The translations under genes were made by a program, and so were the position numbers. Of a stretch of DNA of 64,000 nucleotides, positions 23,761 to 36,426 are shown one piece after another; positions within the stretch are counted from its first letter, which is position 1, and every line of letters begins with the position of its first letter. Under the pieces are notes generated by a model. That model was given only the letters and a program-made list of their open reading frames with translations, was not told the origin of the DNA and searched no databases. This DNA comes from Rostratula benghalensis (lineage: Eukaryota; Chordata; Aves; Charadriiformes; Rostratulidae), in the NCBI GenBank assembly GCA_013399305.1, contig VXAI01000066.1, positions 896,700 through 960,699 of the forward strand, read 5' to 3'.

Positions 23761-26700
23761 AATTTTGAGAGGTGCTGTTTAAAACGTGTGACCATCAATG
23801 AGGTATATCAGAGACTCAGGCTCATAGCAGATTTGTGACGCTGACTGTCCTCTGGTGAAGTCCCATAGACAGAAGAGAGCAGAACCCTTAGCATGCCCAC
23901 TCTCACATCTGCCCTGACAGATGGTAGCGTTTTGCATTATGGCAAAAAGCAGGCACCTCCTCACTGCTACAAATGGAAAGACTTGAACATACAGACATTA
24001 GCTATTTTACACTCACACTCACCAAGGCATATACACTCATAATATGGCTAACACACTGCATCATCTTGAAAGAAAAATGTATCATGGACAAGGAATACAT
24101 AGACACAAATCCTGTACCTCAGAACAGGCAACTTAAACTTTAAGGAGCAAAGATGATGTCACAAAGACACATAGCATTTATAAAATCTTTAAACATTAGC
24201 TTCAGCAAAGTAGCTACAAGAAATGCCCTCAGAGATAGAAAATCTAAGAAAAATAGTACTGGCATCTAATTACAGCAGTAGAGTTTGCTGCTTTTATCTG
24301 TAATTGGACTGTATAGTCTTTCATTCTAATTTACTTTACATCTAAACTGTGATAATCAAGACAAGCAGAACAGAATGGCTTGTAACTGGCTATACCACCG
24401 ACACCAGTTAATGCCTAATTATAACAACTAAATTAAAGAGGGGACTGTAAAGAGGTTGAGTATCCGTTTGAAGCATTTAATTCTGTGGAAAGAAATAGAG
24501 ATTTTAAATCCTAAGTAAAAAAAAAAATCAATATTATGGCTCATTATATTGGTATTGCTAAACAGATTAATGAAATTAAGTATTTTGTTTTTTAAAGAAA
24601 AGTTTTATCATGATGTAAAGATGGCTTTTAACAAAAGACCACAACAGAGAAGGAAATTCACATTCCAGACCAATTTATAAACCAATCTAATCTGGAAAAA
24701 ACAGTAGGTAGAATTGACTTTCGCAGGATATTTCTGGGGGTTGCTACATGACTGTGGATTTACTGCAGCATTCCGAAAAAGTGTACACACAGTACACACA
24801 GTATAAAACAGAAAGAAAATCCAGGATCCCAGGAAACCTTTTGGTGTAAATCTAACTGTTAATTAAAATCTTTTTGAAAGCTCCAAAACCAAATTAATTA
24901 TCTTAGAAAGACAGGTTAACCAAGAGGAGTAACTTTTCCTGCCAGAATGTGTGCAGGTAAAGAAAAGGAATTTGGGAATGCTCAGCACAGTTGAGCTGTA
25001 GCTAGCAAAAATTCTAAACACACTAGTTTAGGAATTACAACATAAATTGGTCATCTACATGTTGAACTGACTACGTAAGAACACGTCTTCTGGGATTTGT
25101 AAAAGAAGCAAAGGGAATAAAAATATTTGCTGTTAGCCCTCTTGCTAAATTAATCTGTGGCAGGTGGCTAAAGGACTCGTTGGCAGTCACGGTGCATTTA
25201 GTATGATTTGGTCCATTCAATAGCTTTGATAGAAAGAAATAGAAAATATTGAGAAAAATTAAAATATTCACATTGTTAAGCTTACAAACTCAAAGTAGAA
25301 TCTGCTTTCATATGACAGTCAATTATTTTGAGCCTTCGTCATCTGTAGATGAACACAAAATTGGAGACTCTAAAGTTCTAAAACGCTCACCATGCTTATC
25401 AGATAAGCTCATCTGTCCCTTCTGCAGAACTCTGGGTGGGGTGCAGCCATCACTGATTTATCAGATGTATAATGAGGACAGTGGAAATTCTTTTCTGAAG
25501 TTTTAGGGGTGTTTTGCTAGTTCCTAAACTCATTAAGGCAGAGCACTCACTCCTTAAGAAAGCAAGGCTTATGCAACGGTCATGCATCTTTGAGGTGCTG
25601 CTGACCATTAAACCTTGGGCCAATTTCAACTAAATCTGAAAAAGAGTAAAAGCCATTCTCATTTCCATTCTTAGAGAATGCTGAATTATGAAATTCAGAA
25701 TGCTGAAAGAGGAGAATTACTTCAGTTGGTGTCCTCATCATGCATAAAACTGAGGTAATTTTGGCTGGCAAATCGACGCACAAGTCAGACAACTAACGTG
25801 TGAGTCACTCCAGATTACTCATGGTGGTGTCTGCCCAGGAGGGTTCCCACAGGGCTTGTTTTCAGGACAGGCAGAGTGCACAGCGTGGTGTGTACAGTGC
25901 ACAGTACAATGCCCAGTACAGGGGGCTCCAGTCACCACACTTAGGCACTGAGGTTCTATCTGGTTGGAGAAAGATACGCTTTCTTGAAAGTAAAGGCACT
26001 GTAACCACAAATTAAACTTTTTCACAGACTGGAAAATTAAATGTTCTTAGCATAGATATTTCAGCTAAGTGGGGGACCTACCAAAAGAAAGGCATCTGAT
26101 CTTCAACACTGCCCCAGATTACTAAATACTGCTTTAAATAGACAAGCAACAGATTTCTTCTTTTCTTAGATTTCTATTATTATAGTGATTGACAGGCAGG
26201 TGAGGCCCTTCCATCTTTTTTTTTGCTTGTACGCAAATTACAGAAATACTTAGATAGAATTCCCAGAACTTCACATACCCATGAAACAGAAATGAATAAA
26301 AGAGAAGCATGCTCCAAAACTATATATCCCAGTTCTGAACCATGGCCTGCATTTTCAGTTTCAGGCTCATCTCTATTGCATTAACTACTATTAACAGAGG
26401 GACAAAAAAAAAAAAAAACCAAAAAAAAACCCCAACAACTCATCTTTGATGTTACCAGTCTGTTGAAAAACAAACACTATCAGTGGGCTGCAGCAGGAAG
26501 AGTGAACATCACACAAAGAAAAAACTAAAGGAAAAATTTTTCTACTAGGAAATTATTTAGTCTTTTTTTCTTCCTCTTCCCCCCCAGTTTCACCTTTGAC
26601 TGCACCTGCAGAATTCTGTATCAAGCACAGATTTAAAGAGTGAATGGAATCTCATCCAAATATATTAATGAAGATAGTTCCCAGGTGAACGGTAATACTA

Positions 26701-29700
26701 TCCATCTTTTACAGGCAGGCAGATACAACAGTTTAAATTACTCAGAAAGAGTGGTTTAAAGACTCTTCTGGATTAAAGGTTTATTAGATTATGATATAGA
26801 CCTGGAAGTAAGTGCCAGACATTTCACACACCTGAAAAAGCAAATGTTAAAGTACTACCATAAATTTAGTGAGCAACTTCCTTTCTTTTGTGTCCAAACA
26901 AAACAAAAAAGATTCACCACTGAACTTTGAAGATCTGAGACATTTACACCAACACTTTTACATTTTTAAAGAGCTCATAAACACGCCCCCTGTTACACCC
27001 TTAATTTGAAGATAAATATTTCCTTGAAATGAAGAGAGGCAAACTGAAATAGAGGATTCCTTTCAAATGTCCATAACCTTTTTTAAAACTTAAATCACCC
27101 AAAGACAAAATGTTCCTAGCAGTAGCTGAAACATGAATGACGTGGTTTCCTGAATTATCGCACCCATTCTCCTGCTGTAAAATTCAAACCCAAAGCATCT
27201 GAAACTCACAAATCCTCTGCTCGTTTAAACCCAGAGCCCTAAAGCGTTTTACCCATATCCAGGACTGCAACATAAATGAGCAGGAATAGCTTTTTTGTTG
27301 TTATAGAACAAAGCCAAAACCTGCCACATTAATTTTGAAGATTCAACCTCTTAAAATCTCCAGTGCTTTCTCAAGAAAGAGAGAGTCACATCTAGAAAGA
27401 GAAAGCACACACCTCCCCGTGCTGCAGCAGGGTAAGGAACTTCAGGCTGTGCACAAAACTTCCATGTTCTCTGCACAAAAAGGTCTTCCCTAGTGAGGAT
27501 ACATGATGGGACCCCCCTGCTATAACAAATTGCCTAAAGTTTTAATTTTGGGAAAACACACAGCATAAGCTATTTGACACTCGCTGCTGCTGCACATCGC
27601 AAGACCAGAATAATAACAACTTCAAGACCAGAAGCAACAGCAGTCACCTGTAAGCCCAGTACAACAGAGGAAGTATAGAAAGTGGGAGAGACATGCTTTG
27701 ACAGGATGCTATCCTCCACGTACAGCAGGTGGCCAAGTCTAGGGTATCTTTACGGCATCTCTACTGACTGGATGCTGCTTTGCTTCTCCTGCTGGCTGCT
27801 GTGACCTGCGAGGACAAGGGAGCAGCAGTTGCCAGCCCTGCCTGTGCAGCTCCATCACTTCAAACATGCAAAAAAGGGCCTAGGTCCTGCAGAGGCAAGA
27901 CACTGAGTTATGAACAAGCCAGCTCTTCAACACCAAAGATAATGAAACATTTAAGGAATTATTTCAGAAGGAAAAAACAGTCATGCATTTTTCTTTATCA
28001 TGACTGTTTCAGTGCAAATCAGAAAAATGTGGAAGGAATCAGTCACATCAACTTTTCCCCTCCCCCGTACGCTGCAAATAAATCTGTGTTTTTTCACCCA
28101 AATATTAAACACTACCTAAAGTAAAATATCAGCTGAATGTAAAATATTAATTTAATACCACTAATAGGTAAAACAAATACAAAACAGAAGCAGTAAAAAA
28201 CTGGTTATTTGGTTTCACTCAAACTTTTGTCAAACAAGCTACTAATATTTACCTCTTCAGACTTTTTTTTTTTTCTTTCCCCAAGTAACACCAGGCACTT
28301 TGCAGATGGATTCAGGTACTTTTGTTGTCAGCTCAAGAGGCTAGTGGGGGGGACAGTCTGCCATCCACCTGTCTTATGAGGAGAAACCGATGGAAACAAG
28401 CTTTGGAAGTCTTGTAATGGTTGTCTTCCATCACTGAGCAATGTGTGGACCTTAACAGCATTCAGCAATGGTGTGACTACATTTAGATGTGTGCAAGCAA
28501 TACAAACTCTATAGAATAATGCAAATTAACTGCTGCTCTTATCACATAAATACAAACTTCCTATTTTCCAGCAGCATTCTACCACAACCTCTGTTATCAA
28601 TACATTACTTTTAATACAATAAATCATCAGATAAACTTTAGAATTAACAGAGCTTGACAAATAAGCTATTTTTAGACGATCATACACTTCAGTTACTTGC
28701 TGTGGGCAAGCAGCCTGCAGCTAAACAGGACTGAGCTGCTGTGGGCAATAGAACACAAGGACTATTGCAGAAGAAAAGGAATTTGTCGTATTGCAGAGGA
28801 TACACCTAGCAAGCTCAAATTTTAGGAAAAATGAACAAATATTTTGTAGTCTATAAAGAAAAACTGTCTTTACCATGCCACATTTTGCCACTTTCCAACA
28901 GTTTTCTCAAGAGAGTTTTGATATTGGATGTACCTGTAAGAAGTTTTCCCAAGCAGATGTTACTTTTGATTAACTTTATGTTGTGGAGGGCATTCCAGAT
29001 ACTGTCTTTATTTTATGTCCCCAAGAAAGGAGTCAGCTTTTTGTGTACTTTTTTTTTTTTGACCCTCAATTTATATGCTTCAAAGAAATAAATTACAATA
29101 TTCCAACTTATTTTTCAACTCAGTTTGCTTAGGTCCTTTGTTATCTCCTTTGAAGTCAGTTCAAATTATACATCTTAAACAACAATAACATCAATGCTTT
29201 GAAATCGCAAGAAGCTTGCAGGGACTTTTGGGAAAACAATGCCAGTGAAATGAATTTCATTCATTTCAGTCTGCAAGGTCCAAATGGTGCACTAGAAGTC
29301 ATCAGATTAGAAACCAGCACTTCTAACTTTACTTGCCGAAATGCATGCCTGGTTTTGACAACCACAAAATTGTTACTTCTTAGAAATTAACTGTCACTAT
29401 CGTCTTCTTCCCTTCACTTAACAATCGCTAACTCTCCTTCAACAGGAAAATGTCTTTACTTGAACTATTGTGATTTCTTCTGTATTCACTGGCAACAACA
29501 ACAAAAAAATTAAATTCTTGCTAACACTGACGTTATCTTCTGTGTTGTGTGCTTTTAGTCACTATAATTTCTCACACAATCTATCGTTTCTCAAAAATTC
29601 ACCAAGCAGTTTTGTTTGAAAATCTATTGTCTATAGACAAATCTGTTCAATCAGTCTCCTGAACACATGGCTCGGTCTAGGCCTGCTCAGGTTGCCACAA

Positions 29701-32498
29701 AATATTTGACTCCAAGTGTGCTCAGAAGCTCAGCACAAGATTCAGCAGACATTCCAGCATTTTATTATCTTTCTCTCTTCTATCTCTCATAACCAGGAAT
29801 TTTCTCAAGTTCTTGGGAAATAAAAAACACATCTAGTGATTCAGGAATAACTTGCTAGCTCTGAGCAAAAGCGAAACAAAATGTATCCTATTAGCTTGAA
29901 AGGCTTTTCTATTAGAGACTGCCTTTCATTATAGATCTGTAAAGCAGATCAAAATGGGATTTTGTCCCAGTTTTCTCCAGGAAAAAAATTTGTACATGTG
30001 TTAGATAGAATTAAGGTGTGGCAGCCGAAGCTGACACTGCTATATAATCCAACCCTAAAATACAGGTAAAATAATAATAAAAAACCCAGGAAACCACCAA
30101 AACTATCTAAAATCTTGACAGCCAGCAAGACAAACTTTACATTCCAATGCAATATGTATCTAAATATTCGCAGCTAGATAAATTGGGGTGCACTGTGCCA
30201 GATATTTTCTTCAAGAAACAACATGTCTTTTATGTGTACGTTACGTAAAACATGCATGGGTAATATAGAAGAATAAAAGTTGTTATACATAAAGGTCACT
30301 TGTGTATCTTTAAACTAGGACATTTCAGTTGGGGCAAAAAAAAATATCAGATCACAAAGGAGTGGAAAGCCAGTGCGAAAAAGAATAAATTGCACTTTAC
30401 ATTCCTGCATAATTATAACATATAAACAAAAATCACACAAATCCCTTTGACACTATTGCCACAAGCAAAATGACTGGAAAGCAACATGCTTTTAATATGT
30501 GACAGAACAACACAGTCCTTTAGACTGCAAGATTTGGAAGAAAATCAAAAAAAAAAACAAACCTAAAAAGGCAGCATACATACACATGTAATCCATCTAA
30601 AAGTGTTAACAAGGTATAAAACAGTCTTAGTTGCATTTCCAACCTCCGTTATTAAATATAACCAGAAAATAACAGTAAAAATTAACCTAAAGCTTAACGG
30701 CTTATGTAAGAATGCTTTAATAAAAAAATGTTACTAAGGTTATTGAACTGTACAATTAAACCCCTCCCACTAAATACTTTTCAGAGTAATTTCCATCTAA
30801 AGCTTATTCAGCAAACCAAAATGCCAATGCATTTCTTCAATTTCCACTTCTTTGAACCTGTTAATGTATGAATAAAAAAAGATTTATTTGTGTTATTAGC
30901 CACATATAACCCTCTTGTCTAAAAAGTAGCATTAAGTACAAAATTTCTGAGATACACATCAACCTACAAAATATCTAAAAGATCATTTTGATTTTCTTCT
31001 GCAAGCTATGTTTGATTTACATCAATTAGATCTTTCACATAAGGTATCATATAACAGGAAGGCTAATAACCCAGAAATAACCTCATTAAAAAAGACAGCA
31101 TATCGGTCTAAGCAGAATGAACTCTAAGCAGAAAAATTAGTGACCTGGAAAGTAGCAGGAAGAGGTAATAGCAATACAGAGAAAAAATACATTCCCATTA
31201 GCTAGTCAAAAGTAGAAATCACCAGCAATAAAGTAAAAATACAATAGAAGCATAAGGAGGACATTTTAGAATATTTTTATCTTTTGAAATTCTCTAAGAT
31301 AAAACATATTTTCCCCAAACTAAGATACTGTCTAAAATTATGTTATTACTATGAGTTTTCTGTGTTTTTTTCAGATGACTAAAACAGGCCTTGGCAGAAT
31401 ATTATTAGCAAGTCTAATACATTTATATTAAATTATCAGTGTATGATTCCAGTGTCTATGGATTCATCTATTTTAAGATTAATGGTTAATAATGGTAACT
31501 CAAGTTGGATTTACATAGCTAACCCGTGTCTAACGTTAGCTGCTTAGATTCAAACTCTAGCAAAACCTTTTAAAAGAATTATTATTAGCATATTAACAAT
31601 ATTTTCAGAAAGCACCCTTTTTAAAATTTGATAAATTGTTTTAATATAAAGACAATTTTTCTAAATTCTTTGTTAAATATGTAGCTCCTCTTAGCTAATC
31701 CAGACCAAATTTGCCAGCAAAAATGAGAACAAGTACTTAAATCACCATTCAATTAGAAAGTTTATCTTGTTTTTTTTAGCAAACTGCTCATAGTTTATTT
31801 TATTTTGCAAATTAACTCAAATCAAACTAATAGGTACTGCGCATACTATAGGTTTAAGTGATTTCCTCTGATTTTCAGTCTAACAGGTTGAAGGTCCAAT
31901 GAGAGGAGGAAAAAAAAGAACACCACACATGAAGAAAACTTAATTATAGACAAATTTTCATTTAAAAAAAAAAAATACTTCATAGATTTTAACACAAATG
32001 TTTTTTCATCAAATTGCCCCTTTTTTAGACACTCACCTTCAGATCAATGATTCCACTGCACAACAGACTCAGTTAAGCCATTTGGAACATTTTATTCTCC
32101 ATGTCCATAGATTTTTATAAACCCTGACTGTTCATTTTTAGTTCATTGTCTTCAGATCTACAGCAAACTTATTTTTTCTGTGGCTGTGTTTCCAGCAGCT
32201 GCTGCCATCACCAAGGGTAAAGGATTCAGTTGATGCAAGGAGAACTACGGTAACTCTGAAAACCTGGCTGAGCTTCTACAGACAGGGTTGGTCATATGTA
32301 GCCCACAACACGAGTGTCTCTGGTCTTGTGCTTATCCACCCTTTCTCTGCATTACACCCACAAAATACGTACTACACACAACATAGTACAGTGCACCAAA
32401 ACACCAAAAAGGCTATATAGGAAACAAGTTTTGTTCTAAAGCAATAGGAAAATTGTAAACTGAAGACCTCCCTATCTCCTGTACTGTTATACTCGTAC
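23761..32498. other. non-coding stretch (proposed minus-strand intron)
   Basis: AT-rich DNA. An A-run with AACC-type units sits at 26404-26433. Local low-complexity CAGTACA/GTGCACA repeats occur at 25880-25925. The open frame at 27780-28124 has no ATG and no splice support. No gene is supported. Confidence 0.45.
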
Positions 32499-32573
32499 CT
32501 TTAATGCTTTTCAGAACCCATTTTGCTATTATCTGCTTACAGGATTCAAGATTAGCGTGCCATTGAGCAAATG
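32499..32573 (-). CDS. candidate internal coding exon of unidentified minus-strand gene
   Basis: The minus-strand donor reads AAAG|GTACGA and the acceptor reads a T/G-rich stretch ending GTGTAG. The block is 75 bases: two bases to finish a codon, 24 codons, and one base over. Only this frame is open. The peptide starts Phe-Ala-Gln-Trp-His-Ala-Asn-Leu-Glu and continues as an amphipathic helix-like segment (CKQIIAKWVLKSIK). It joins in phase to 36335-36426 upstream and to 3228-3433 downstream. A second in-frame acceptor 15 bases upstream (border at 32588) would add five residues. The pyrimidine tract is only moderate. Family not recognised. Confidence 0.4.
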
Positions 32574-35500
32574 CTACACAAACACTCACTACAACAAATT
32601 CTATTCCACCTATCTTAAAATCTCTAGAGAGGAGATGGAAGGATAGACACCAAGAAGGGAGATACTCTGCCAAAGGCACACAGGATGTGAACAGACAAGC
32701 AGGAGCACAAGTTCCATCCCTTCACTCTCACATGGGTCGCCTCCAATGGTGATGGCCATTGCCACAAACTCTGATTGAAGGGACAGTTATCCTTCTGAAG
32801 TGAACTTGTATACATATTGCTTTTATTCAGATTTTAAAAAATAAAAAAATCTGATAAAGCTGGATTTTAATAGGGCTATACAATAAGACATGTCAGAAAC
32901 CGTGGTTTTAAAGAATTATTTTTATCGTGTTGTAAAAGTCTGTATTGCTAAAAGTAGAGCATCCTCAGCCTTTGAATGCTAACATTTCTGAAAAGAAGGA
33001 AAAAAAAAAAAAAAAAAAAGTGTCAAGCATAGGCACATTACCAAACAATGATCATCTCCGAGAAGAAAAGCAGAGTGTAACATGGCAAATTTCTTGCTCC
33101 TAAAATCAAAGTAAACTCCCAGCCAATTGGTTTTGGAGGCATCTGTGAGAAATCTTCAGGCAGATTTTCTCAGGCATCATCAAAAGTTAATGGGAGATGG
33201 GCACTTAATTCCCCTTTATGACTTTCAAAAAAAGATGTGGCCAGCTACTTTTAATTTATTAGGGAGCAGATTTGCAAAGACTCTTTTATTACAGAGGCAG
33301 TAAGGGGAGCTATTTTTCCATAAAATATATGTAAATATGATTTATGAAAGACACAAATATTACTGAAGTGAGGGATAAATTGTTTCAAAACTTTATGTTC
33401 ACAAAAGCTAGGTAAAAGTACATATTGCTTCAATATTTTTTGTCTTTCACATGTTGGTATCTCTCCCGGGTAACTAGGAGGCATATTCTCTGTATCCTGC
33501 TCACCTTATACTTGCAAGTACAGTATCTTTACTGAAGGCATGTGTTATGAAATTGCTAAAGGAAACAAAGCTGGAACACATAATATTGTACAGCTGATCA
33601 GGCTGCTGCTCTAAAGAACAAAAAGTACTACCTCCGCAAACATTTTTTGTAATTTTTTTGCAAGGTATTTGCAAACCTTAAAGGAGAAATTACTTCAGAA
33701 ACAACAGAGATAGGTTTAGAAGTATTACATGGAATTGTTTTCCAAAAGATTTATTCTTTTGTTAAATAAAAGGCTTGCTAGGAATAACACTGCAGAAATA
33801 AACATAATTTGGAATCCGTTAAGTGTAAAAAATTTACTTGAAATAGTCCTTTTCCAGTCTTTCTCTTTTTTTTCCTTCAGACTGACAGGAAAGGAAAGAG
33901 ATTAAATTTTATCGCTGATATCAAATGGTCCACAGGAGGAGAAGTTTGAAAAAAGGAAGAATGCCTTTCTGTCCCTGCATATTACAGCTAATAGTGTCAA
34001 AACGCCAGTGAACTTTCTAACAGCTCTTGGTATCAAGTGTGCATCAAATTCCAGCAAGGGACAAGACTGAACAGCTGAGTTCAGATATTCCAAGGGATTT
34101 CAGTTAAGTACCTAATAGCTTTGAAAGTCTCATTTTAATAGTTTAGGTCAAAGCTTATCACAAATCCCCTTGAACTCTTTGCTGCTCGCTTCCATAGAAT
34201 CAAACATTTATACTTTTAATAGTGACCAGGAGGAAAACAGATACAAAACTTCATCGAGACGGCTTGTATCTGCTGGGCTTTAACCTATAATTCTTAGAGC
34301 AGAGGTCCCAAGGAACAACCAGGGTTGTTCCCATGAATAAGAACTCAAACAAAAACTAGCTGATAGTATTTTACCTCAAAAAGGCTCTGCTAAAACAATA
34401 AAATACTAATCTTGTGAAGCACTGAAGGTAACTTGATAGGTTTTGTGCTGTAAATTAGTAATCTACAAGTATCAGAGTGAGATCCATGCTTAAAAGCCAT
34501 TGCTCTAAAATAATAAAAAAAAAAAGTTCACAATTCTATCTCAAAACTGAAAGCCTTTCAATATATGGAGAAAATCTGGGAAGTGTTAAAACAGGGAAAG
34601 AATTCAAGATAAACCAGAAATGACACATGTTCCTGAAAGTCCTTCCTCAGTGGGCGAGCATTACACAGCTGGAAACACAGGCATTCTGCTGGGCTTTCAA
34701 AAGGACTGCAAAGGCCAGAGATCCAAACAAAGCAGTGATTAGGGGGATGTGCCAACTGAAGAGGAAGATGTGAGAACTTCACGTGAAAAATTTCAAACCT
34801 TTGGTTAAAAGGTCACTGAAATGATTAATCATGCTGGCTGAGGAAAGAACAGGAAGAAAATTAAGGTGCATTCTACTTATACATAGTATGTGATCCAGTA
34901 TAGCTTATAAGAATATAAATGAATATTTTTAAAACAACAACATTAACCTGAAACAGCTCTCTGGTATCTGTTTGACCATAGCAAGTTTTAAAAAATACTT
35001 CTCTGGTCATTAAAAATAGCACGTCACTACCAGGTATTGTGGATTGCAAATCAGCTCCTAAATGATGAAAAACAAAGGCAACAACTATAACATGCCTACT
35101 TCATGTCTACTGGATTTACTGTGTTACTCTCTACTGGGTTTTTCTTAGCATTCAGTTTTCATGAGGTTCTCTACTTTCCCGAGATCAACCTTTTTAGATC
35201 ATGCTGCACCTTCTGGAATCCTCACGTTTCTTTTTAAATATCAAATCAAAACAGTGCACACAGTCTTCAAAAGCAGAGCTTTTAGTTAAAGTTGGCTTTG
35301 CCTCTTTTACGCTGTTTTGCAAACTGCTACTGAACTGCTCACAAAAAAAAATAAAAAAAAAATTATAAAATAAAGCACCAGTTAGGGCAGATGCAGCTCT
35401 TTACACACGGCCATGGTGCTGCAATTGCATCTGATGATTTATATGCATCTCAGAGCTGACCAGGAAGTGAACAGTGAAGCCATTTCCCTCATTTGCTGAA

Positions 35501-36334
35501 GATATAACATGCAGAAAGATCACGTTTCTGAAGCACGGAAGTAATGAGAAGGATATAGGTAAGAAGAATCTTGGACTTTAGAAAAAAAATTAAAAATTGC
35601 CAAGGGTAAAAGGCCACACTATAGTATTGCCAGTAAAAATTAAGCAAAATAATTTACATAATCTCAGATGATCTAATTCATTTACCAAACCAGAAGGACA
35701 AGAAAACAATGCAGACCAAAATCTTCCTTCTACAGCATCAGAGAAAAAACTCAGTGCAGAGCATGCAGATCAAAACTACCCAAGGAACATCAGAGGCTCT
35801 TGACTGTGTGCACTTGTACATCTTGTGTAAAAGGCCGGCTACAGATCTCAGTATAAGCAAGATTCATCAGTACATTAAGAGTGTACCATGATTTTTAAAA
35901 AATATCAAAGAGAAAACACAGAATAGATCCCTTACCTGGATAAACAGGAGACTCCACATTGGTTAGCTGAATGACCAACAAACTTTTGCAGCCAGATTTT
36001 TACTTGAGAACTTTCTACATGCTGGCCATCCCATACATTCACACTGTATGAGCTCTGAAATAATTAAACCACAATGAATACTTTTGAAAAGCCAGTTTAA
36101 AATTCACTGTAGAAATTTTTAAATATGGCCCATTTCTTTTCCAGGCAGCACTATGCTTTCACCAGAATTTATTCTGCAGAAGACAATACGAGATTGTTCT
36201 CTGTGTCTGCCATATAGAGTAACTGCTATATGTTTATGTGAGAATATCTGGTATCTCTCTAATAAAAAAAAAAACCTAGTAGGTGCTGCAGTAGCTCCAT
36301 TAACCTCCCATCACAGTCTTGCATAAAAACGTAC
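32574..36334. other. non-coding stretch (proposed intron)
   Basis: AT-rich intron-like DNA with an A20 run at 33000-33019. A splice-bounded open block at 35936-36054 is out of phase with the gene model and is discussed under findings. Nothing else was recognised. Confidence 0.45.
33000..33019 (+). repeat. poly-A run
   Basis: About 20 consecutive A residues. No retroposon body was recognised next to it. Confidence 0.9.
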
Positions 36335-36426
36335 CTGGAGTACTAATAAAAGGCTCAGTGAAAACGGCGTCCCAGGGAGGGGAGCTCTGCCTGGCATCCG
36401 GCAGCCACTGCTGCGGCCACATTAGG
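36335..36426 (-). CDS. candidate internal coding exon of unidentified minus-strand gene
   Basis: This block is clearly richer in G+C than its surroundings. On the minus strand it has a good acceptor (TTGTCCTCCCTGAATCCTCAG) and a donor CCAG|GTACGT. Of its three frames only one is open across all 92 bases: one base, 30 codons, one base. The peptide is Trp- and Pro-rich, starting Leu-Met-Trp-Pro-Gln-Gln-Trp-Leu-Pro and containing PPWDAVFTEPFISTP, unlike typical chance translation of AT-rich DNA. Phase fits both 57957-58036 upstream (two bases left over) and 32499-32573 downstream. Exons could be missing in the 21.5 kb between this and the upstream block. Not recognised. Confidence 0.4.

Noticed and set aside
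27780..28124. Plus-strand frame with a Leu-rich start resembling a signal peptide
   Set aside because: It has no ATG at that start and no splice support. The hydrophobic start comes from a CTG/CTC repeat-like stretch.
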